A stretch of DNA of 9,417 bases from Firmicutes bacterium CAG:24053_14 (lineage in GTDB: Bacteria > Bacillota > Clostridia > Oscillospirales > Oscillospiraceae). The notes below the pieces were generated by a model. That model searched no databases. It was not told the origin of the DNA and saw only the letters and a list, made by a program, of their open reading frames with translations. The DNA lies in NCBI GenBank assembly GCA_001916715.1, contig MNSZ01000076.1:1-9417 (forward strand), written 5' to 3'. This document shows positions 5,950-9,417 of the stretch, one piece after another. Numbering within the stretch: position 1 is the first letter of the stretch; the number at the start of each line of letters is the position of its first letter. The position numbers and the translations under genes were made by a program.

Positions 5950-6304
5950 CCGGAACATTTAGGGGCTTGTCTACATGTTTTCCTTGATAGCTCTATACTG
6001 GGTGATTAGATAATTTAGATAATTTTGTAACTGTTACACTTTCTTATCTAAATTATCTATTTTCTCTGTTTTGACATACATAGAAATTTCAAGTGTAACA
6101 ATTATCCTTTTGCTCAAAAAGCCTTGTTTTTCAATGGGTTTGGCCGGAACATTCAAGCCGGAACATTTGGAATTTGGTGTAACATGTTCCACTTGAGCCC
6201 GCCCGGAACATTTAAGGAATGAAGTGTAACAATCTCAGATTTCAGAAAAGCAAACATATAATAAAATGTAACAATAATTATCTGTTTTCCGCCGGATTGT
6301 TACA
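5950..6304. repeat. Iteron-like cluster: two interleaved short repeat families (origin or operator candidate)
   Basis: Two repeat families fill the gap between the 203-aa and 88-aa genes. GGAACAT occurs five times: + strand at 5952, 6146, 6160 and 6205, mostly within CCGGAACATTT, and inverted at 6184-6190. TGTAACA occurs six times: + strand at 6094, 6178, 6225 and 6267, and inverted at 6032-6038 and 6298-6304, often as AAGTGTAACAAT. The last copy lies inside the end of the 203-aa coding region. The 345-bp gene-free stretch 5933-6277 holds no other gene I can support. Such clusters beside a DNA-binding protein gene are typical of phage or satellite replication origins; a multi-site operator is the alternative. 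Confidence 0.7.
6007..6059. repeat. Perfect 16-bp AT-rich inverted repeat with nested palindrome
   Basis: TAGATAATTTAGATAA (6007-6022) and TTATCTAAATTATCTA (6044-6059) are perfect reverse complements separated by 21 nt. The spacer contains the palindrome TGTAAC-T-GTTACA (6026-6038), two head-to-head copies of the TGTAACA repeat. The surrounding 6001-6115 stretch is clearly AT-rich against its neighbours, as expected of a DNA-unwinding element. No exact DnaA box (TTATCCACA) was seen. A T-tract-flanked hairpin terminator is a weaker alternative. Confidence 0.65.
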
Positions 6305-6889
6305 CTTGATGCATCCACGCTGCACCCCATAGGGGCCAAAACGCATAGGCTTACCTGCTCTACTCCAGCCAGGAACAGTGACAATGATGCTGTTGATATG
6401 GGTGGCATCTTTGTTGCTCATTTCATTCAGATCACGCTGGAGAAGTTCACACCATATTTCTGCCGGACAAACTTTGACCCGCTCGACTGCATAGCGGGCA
6501 TCAAAGCTCTCTTTGGCCAGCCAGAACCCCCGCCGTTGATAAATGTTCAAGCGCTCCCAGTGCGGGAGTATTCTGGCCTGCACAAAAGCATAAATCCTAA
6601 GCTCAAGCGGCTGCACATCGTCCTCAGGCGGCAGTTGCAAGCTCTTAATCTGGCTGAGATATTCATGCCAGACTGCCTCTGCGTCTGCGGAGGGCTCAGA
6701 GCCCGGATGTATGATGATGTCTGAGCCAAGGGCCTGAGCCAGCTTGCGGCCTGTTGCTGGGCTGCATGAGCCCCGTGCTTTTATTCTGGAGAGTAAAGTT
6801 GCTTGGATGCCCGCCACACTGGCGGCCTCTTTATTGCTCAGTCCACGATAACGCATAGCAAGCTCCAGGCGGTTGACATCTATTTTCAT
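6278..6889 (-). CDS. XRE HTH protein with VapE-like C-terminal module (candidate replication initiator)
   Basis: The 203-aa protein starts at the ATG at 6889, where GGAGGTGAG sits about 6 nt upstream and the ATG overlaps the 51-aa gene's stop as ATGA. Residues 8-60 form an XRE-type HTH (LELAMRYRGLSNKEAASVAG, then LLSRIKARGSCSPATGRKLA). A linker (65-115) leads to a C-terminal part at 118-196 with KVCPAEIWCELLQRDLNEM and INSIIVTVPGWSRAG..MRFGPYGVQRG. That ending resembles the final DNA-binding part of VapE/virulence-associated E phage replication proteins, but the helicase and primase parts are absent. It may bind the adjacent repeats as initiator or regulator. The VapE resemblance is from memory of family endings, not a search. 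Confidence 0.68.
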   Translation of the reverse strand: MKIDVNRLELAMRYRGLSNKEAASVAGIQATLLSRIKARGSCSPATGRKLAQALGSDIIIHPGSEPSADAEAVWHEYLSQIKSLQLPPEDDVQPLELRIYAFVQARILPHWERLNIYQRRGFWLAKESFDARYAVERVKVCPAEIWCELLQRDLNEMSNKDATHINSIIVTVPGWSRAGKPMRFGPYGVQRGCIKCNNPAENR

Positions 6890-7041
6890 TGCGTGCTCAC
6901 CTCCTGATGGGCTTTTTCCCATTCTTTCAGGAAAAGCTCATATTCCTCACGGTGAGCGTCAACATACTCCCGGATAACGGGAAAGAATACTGCCGCCAGA
7001 GCTGCCGCTTGATCGCCGGACAGGGTGACCATCGGCTGCAT
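6886..7041 (-). CDS. Small conserved-context protein, 51 aa
   Basis: An ATG at 7041 opens a 51-codon frame starting MQPMVTLSGDQAAALAAVFF and ending in a charged helix (REEYELFLKEWEKAHQEVST). The start lies 3 nt after the stop of the HTH gene, with GAGGGGG about 9 nt upstream. Its stop overlaps the next gene's start as ATGA, and its last codons supply that gene's GGAGGTGAG ribosome binding site. This tight packing is the main evidence that it is real. It looks like a short helical protein with an acidic/basic tail and no membrane segment; its function is unknown. Confidence 0.65.
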   Translation of the reverse strand: MQPMVTLSGDQAAALAAVFFPVIREYVDAHREEYELFLKEWEKAHQEVSTQ

Positions 7042-7044
7042 GAG

Positions 7045-7248
7045 TTATGCCCCCTCTGTGCTGATAAGCTCTGCGGGGTCAACGCCCAGGGCCTTGGCAA
7101 TTCGCCCCAGCGTGACCGGCCTCACATTGCGCCCACTCAAGACTTTTTTAACAGTCGGCTCCGGCATCGCAGTCATGCAAACCAAATCAGCCGTATTCAT
7201 GCACGCCCTGGCCAATGCCAGCTCCATTTTTTCCTTGTTGGCTTTCAA
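7045..7248 (-). CDS. Small Cro/excisionase-like HTH regulator, 67 aa, probable TTG start
   Basis: The protein is one compact HTH domain: ELALARACMNTADLVCMTAM, then PEPTVKKVLSGRNVRPVTLG and RIAKALGVDPAELI, typical of XRE-fold phage regulators. The TTG at 7248-7246 is preferred because GGAGGTGAG lies about 6 nt upstream. The ATG at 7227 (60 aa, with AAGGA close by) is the alternative, and a start at 7311 would lie inside the operator dyad. It is the first leftward gene, divergent from the repressor, the classic position of a Cro-like antirepressor or excision factor. Its promoter has a consensus -35 and is overlapped by a long dyad. Confidence 0.75.
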   Translation of the reverse strand: MKANKEKMELALARACMNTADLVCMTAMPEPTVKKVLSGRNVRPVTLGRIAKALGVDPAELISTEGA

Positions 7249-7270
7249 TTTGCTCACCTCCGCAAAAGAA

Positions 7271-7322
7271 ACACATTCAGTATGACTGTGTTCATATACT
7301 AACATAGTCATATTGAATGTGT
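7271..7322. promoter_or_regulatory. Long imperfect dyad operator in the divergent control region
   Basis: The arms 7271-7290 and 7303-7322 match at 18 of 20 positions as reverse complements, separated by 12 nt. The left arm contains ACATTCAGTATGACT and the right arm AGTCATATTGAATGT. The dyad covers the -10 and overlaps part of the -35 of the leftward promoter, as expected for binding by the repressor or the Cro-like protein. Which protein binds is inference. Confidence 0.7.
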
Positions 7323-7325
7323 CAA
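7296..7325 (-). promoter_or_regulatory. Leftward early promoter
   Basis: On the minus strand a consensus -35 TTGACA (7320-7325) is followed after 18 nt by TAGTAT (7296-7301) as the best -10. It lies upstream of the small HTH gene and inside the long dyad. The -35 is perfect and the -10 matches four of six bases. Confidence 0.6.
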
Positions 7326-7329
7326 GAGG

Positions 7330-7377
7330 CTTTTCACATTCTTTTTGATTGCCAAATGGTGAAAAGCGTGCTACACT
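7330..7377 (+). promoter_or_regulatory. Rightward repressor promoter with a short inverted repeat
   Basis: TTGCCA (7349-7354) and TACACT (7372-7377) are 17 nt apart, a good sigma-A-type promoter for the repressor-recombinase unit. CTTTTCAC (7330-7337) and GTGAAAAG (7359-7366) form a perfect 8-bp inverted repeat flanking the -35, a possible second operator for autoregulation. Confidence 0.6.
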
Positions 7378-7396
7378 CTAAAATGAGGTGATTTAT

Positions 7397-7852
7397 GTGG
7401 TTTTAGGTCCAAGAATTGCAGCCGCCAGAAAGCAGAAAAAGATGACACAAAAAGAGCTTGCGGCTATCCTGGGGCTGGCAACTGGTACTGTCCAGCAGTA
7501 TGAGCTTGGGAAACGCCGCCCAGATATTGATGTTTTGAAAGCTATTGCAAACGCCTTGAATGTATCTGTAGATGCGCTTGTGAGCGTGAATGAGCCGGAG
7601 GATGAGTATGAGCTGATCTGTGACACGCTCAGTACTGCTGGCTTGAGCATTGCTCACGCAAGCTGCACCTCCGGTGATGCCGACAAGGACATCTACTATA
7701 TTTCCAGAATTGAGGACCCGGATGACCCGGACCTGAGAATAGAAATTGAGTATTCTAAGCTGGCAAATATCATCCACCAGGTGCTTGAGGATGCCGATGC
7801 TAAGAAAGAGGAATATATCCAAAAGCGCCTGGATGCTGAGTTTTCATTGTGA
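7397..7852 (+). CDS. XRE-family repressor-like transcription regulator, 151 aa
   Basis: An N-terminal Cro/C1-type HTH occupies about residues 3-62: RIAAARKQKKMTQKELAAIL, then GLATGTVQQYELGKRRPDID and VLKAIANALNVSVDALVS. The C-terminal 85 residues are acidic (ISRIEDPDDPDLRIEIEY) and end in a helical charged tail. There is no S24/LexA-type peptidase domain, so SOS-type self-cleavage is not expected. The GTG at 7397 is preferred because GAGGTG at 7385-7390 is spaced 6 nt from it; a GTG at 7388 overlaps that site. It stands head-to-head with the Cro-like gene and 18 nt before the recombinase, and is probably the lysogeny repressor. Induction must use another route, such as an antirepressor. Confidence 0.8.
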   Translation: MVLGPRIAAARKQKKMTQKELAAILGLATGTVQQYELGKRRPDIDVLKAIANALNVSVDALVSVNEPEDEYELICDTLSTAGLSIAHASCTSGDADKDIYYISRIEDPDDPDLRIEIEYSKLANIIHQVLEDADAKKEEYIQKRLDAEFSL

Positions 7853-7870
7853 AAGTGAGATGAGCCCTAT

Positions 7871-9409
7871 ATGATACCCGCTGTTATCTATGCACGGTTT
7901 AGCAGCCACTCTCAAACGGAGCAGTCTATTGAGGGGCAGCTTGCGGCTTGCTATGATTTTGCGGAGCGGGAGGGCTATACTGTCATTGGAGAATATATTG
8001 ATAGAGCTTTCAGCGCCAGGACGGATGCCAGGCCTGACTTTCAAAGGATGATTGTTGATAGCGAGAAACACACCTTTGAAATTGTGTTAGTCTATCAGCT
8101 TGACCGTTTCAGCCGCAATCGCTATGACAGTGCAATCAATAAAAAGAAGCTCAAAAGGAACGGTGTCCGTGTGGTATCCGTTCGTGAAAACATTTCTAAC
8201 GACCCCGCCGGTGTGCTACACGAGGCTATTCTTGAGGGCTTTGCAGAATATTTCAGTGCGGACCTTTCGCAGAAGATACGCCGGGGAATGGATATGAGTG
8301 GGTCAAAGTGCTTGGCAACAGGTGGCCGTCCGGCCCTTGGGTACAAGGTTGATGAAACGAAGCACTACCAGATAGATGAGGACACAGCTCCTACGGTTGT
8401 CAAGATATTTGAGATGTACGCCTCTGGCATGACAGTGGCGCAGATCATCACGGAGCTCAACCAGCAGAATATAAAGACCTCCACCGGCGCTGATTTCAAT
8501 AAAAACTCCCTGCGTAAGATGCTCACAAACAAGCGCTATATTGGCATTTACACATATAAGGGGACAGAAACGCCCGGCGGCATCCCTCGGATAGTTTCTG
8601 ATGAGTTATTCAACAGGGTGGCAGAAATGATGGAGAAAAACAAAAAGGCTCCCGCCAGAGCGAGAGCCAAAGAGGAATATCTGCTGACAACAAAGCTGTT
8701 TTGTGGGCATTGCCGGGAAATGATGACCGGCATAAGCGGGACATCAAAGACTGGGACGATACACAACTATTACACCTGCAACGGCAGAAAGAAAAAGTTG
8801 TGTAGCAAGAAAAATGTGCAAAAGGAATATATTGAAGATCGTGTCATCGCTCTGGCCCGTGCACAGCTCACCGATGAGAATATCAGTAAGATTTCAAAAG
8901 CGGTTGCAGCTCTTTGTGAACGAGAGAAAGAGAGCAGTGAATATAGACGTTTGGAGCGCCAGCGCCGTGACATCGAAAAGCAAAAAGCTAATTTGGTGGA
9001 TGCCCTCAAGTATGGAAAAGCCACAGAAACTTTGCTCAATGAGATAGCAAAATTAGAAAGCAGCATAGAGGGAATTGATCGTCAAATACTCATGGAGAAA
9101 GCAAAGTGCCTGGACCTAAAAGAGCCTGAGATTGCCTTTTTCCTCACCAAGCTCCGGGATGGTGACATCAATGATATAACCTACCGGCGGGCTATAATTG
9201 CCGTCATGGTCAATGCTGTTTATCTGTATGATGATGGGCGGCTCACTGTGATATTCAACTCAAGTGACAGGCCGGTAGAGGTCACGGAGGGCCTTTTGGC
9301 CGATGTTGAGGAGGATGCCGCAGAGTTCGTTTCTGGGGTCTGTCGCTCCACCAAAAAGAAAGACATGACCGCAGGTCATGTCTTTCTTTTTGGGTTTCGC
9401 TCCCGTTAG
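7871..9409 (+). CDS. Large serine recombinase (element integrase)
   Basis: This 512-aa protein is a large serine recombinase that integrates and excises the element. The resolvase-like catalytic domain is at about 1-145: YARFSSHSQTEQSIEGQ carries Arg9 and the likely nucleophile Ser11, and LDRFSRNRYD (78-87) is the usual conserved arginine region. The recombinase domain follows (about 150-250; GRPALGY, then KNSLRKMLTNKRYIG). A zinc ribbon has Cys278, Cys281, Cys303 and Cys311, and a coiled coil spans about 345-412. The ATG at 7871 fits the family start but has only a weak ribosome binding site, so coupling to the repressor is likely. The final residues (KKKDMTAGHVFLF) are encoded by the terminator hairpin, suggesting a displaced stop. 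Confidence 0.95.
   Translation: MIPAVIYARFSSHSQTEQSIEGQLAACYDFAEREGYTVIGEYIDRAFSARTDARPDFQRMIVDSEKHTFEIVLVYQLDRFSRNRYDSAINKKKLKRNGVRVVSVRENISNDPAGVLHEAILEGFAEYFSADLSQKIRRGMDMSGSKCLATGGRPALGYKVDETKHYQIDEDTAPTVVKIFEMYASGMTVAQIITELNQQNIKTSTGADFNKNSLRKMLTNKRYIGIYTYKGTETPGGIPRIVSDELFNRVAEMMEKNKKAPARARAKEEYLLTTKLFCGHCREMMTGISGTSKTGTIHNYYTCNGRKKKLCSKKNVQKEYIEDRVIALARAQLTDENISKISKAVAALCEREKESSEYRRLERQRRDIEKQKANLVDALKYGKATETLLNEIAKLESSIEGIDRQILMEKAKCLDLKEPEIAFFLTKLRDGDINDITYRRAIIAVMVNAVYLYDDGRLTVIFNSSDRPVEVTEGLLADVEEDAAEFVSGVCRSTKKKDMTAGHVFLFGFRSR
9351..9393. terminator. Perfect bidirectional terminator overlapping the recombinase 3' end
   Basis: Arms 9351-9370 and 9374-9393 are perfect 20-bp reverse complements with a GCA loop, A-rich on one side and T-rich on the other, so the hairpin can stop transcription from both directions. 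It lies inside the coding frame, 14 nt before the TAG at 9407-9409. Confidence 0.85.
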
Positions 9410-9417
9410 TCGCTCCA

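Noticed and set aside
6071..6099. A + strand promoter from TTGACA at 6071-6076.
   Set aside because: No acceptable -10 lies at 16-18 nt, and there is no + strand gene downstream.
5950..6304. A CRISPR array, considered because of the many short repeats.
   Set aside because: Repeats are only 7-11 bp, occur in both orientations and at irregular spacing, with no uniform spacers and no cas gene.

Overview
The window looks like the right-hand part of an integrated phage-like element in a low-to-mid-GC Gram-positive bacterium, probably a gut Clostridia (Oscillospiraceae/Lachnospiraceae-type) host. This rests on strong GGAGG-type ribosome binding sites before nearly every gene, a large serine recombinase at the element's edge, and phage proteins typical of Firmicutes. 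The taxonomic call is inference; no host gene is visible.

Layout, right to left. At 7397-9409, on the + strand, a repressor-type XRE protein and a large serine recombinase form a two-gene lysogeny/integration unit ending in a perfect 20-bp-arm terminator. Everything else reads leftward. A divergent control region (about 7271-7377) carries a long dyad and two opposed promoters. The leftward early genes are a small Cro/excisionase-like HTH protein, a 51-aa protein and a 203-aa protein joining an XRE HTH to a tail resembling the C-terminus of VapE-type phage replication proteins. Next is a 345-bp gene-free segment (5933-6277) packed with two families of short repeats and a perfect 16-bp inverted repeat, which looks like an origin or multi-operator site. 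Then come an 88-aa orphan and an unusual regulatory block: an HTH/sigma-region-4-like protein, a sigma-70-like factor, a 70-aa XRE protein and a second, longer sigma-70 factor. After it lie a short TerS-like protein and a 63-aa orphan. A 243-nt structured gap (2206-2448) ends in a terminator-like hairpin just before the next ribosome binding site. The last genes are a 264-aa unknown, an HK97 gp10-like protein, a 125-aa unknown and the start of a tape measure protein that runs off the left edge.

How it may work together (inference): the repressor holds the leftward promoter off. On induction the early HTH proteins act at the repeat region, the sigma-like cascade switches on the late genes, and the recombinase excises the element. 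The oddest point is content: between the TerS-like gene and the tape measure there is no recognisable large terminase, portal, protease, major capsid or major tail gene. The element could be a decayed prophage, a helper-dependent satellite or a tail-like-particle locus; the missing sequence to the left would decide.
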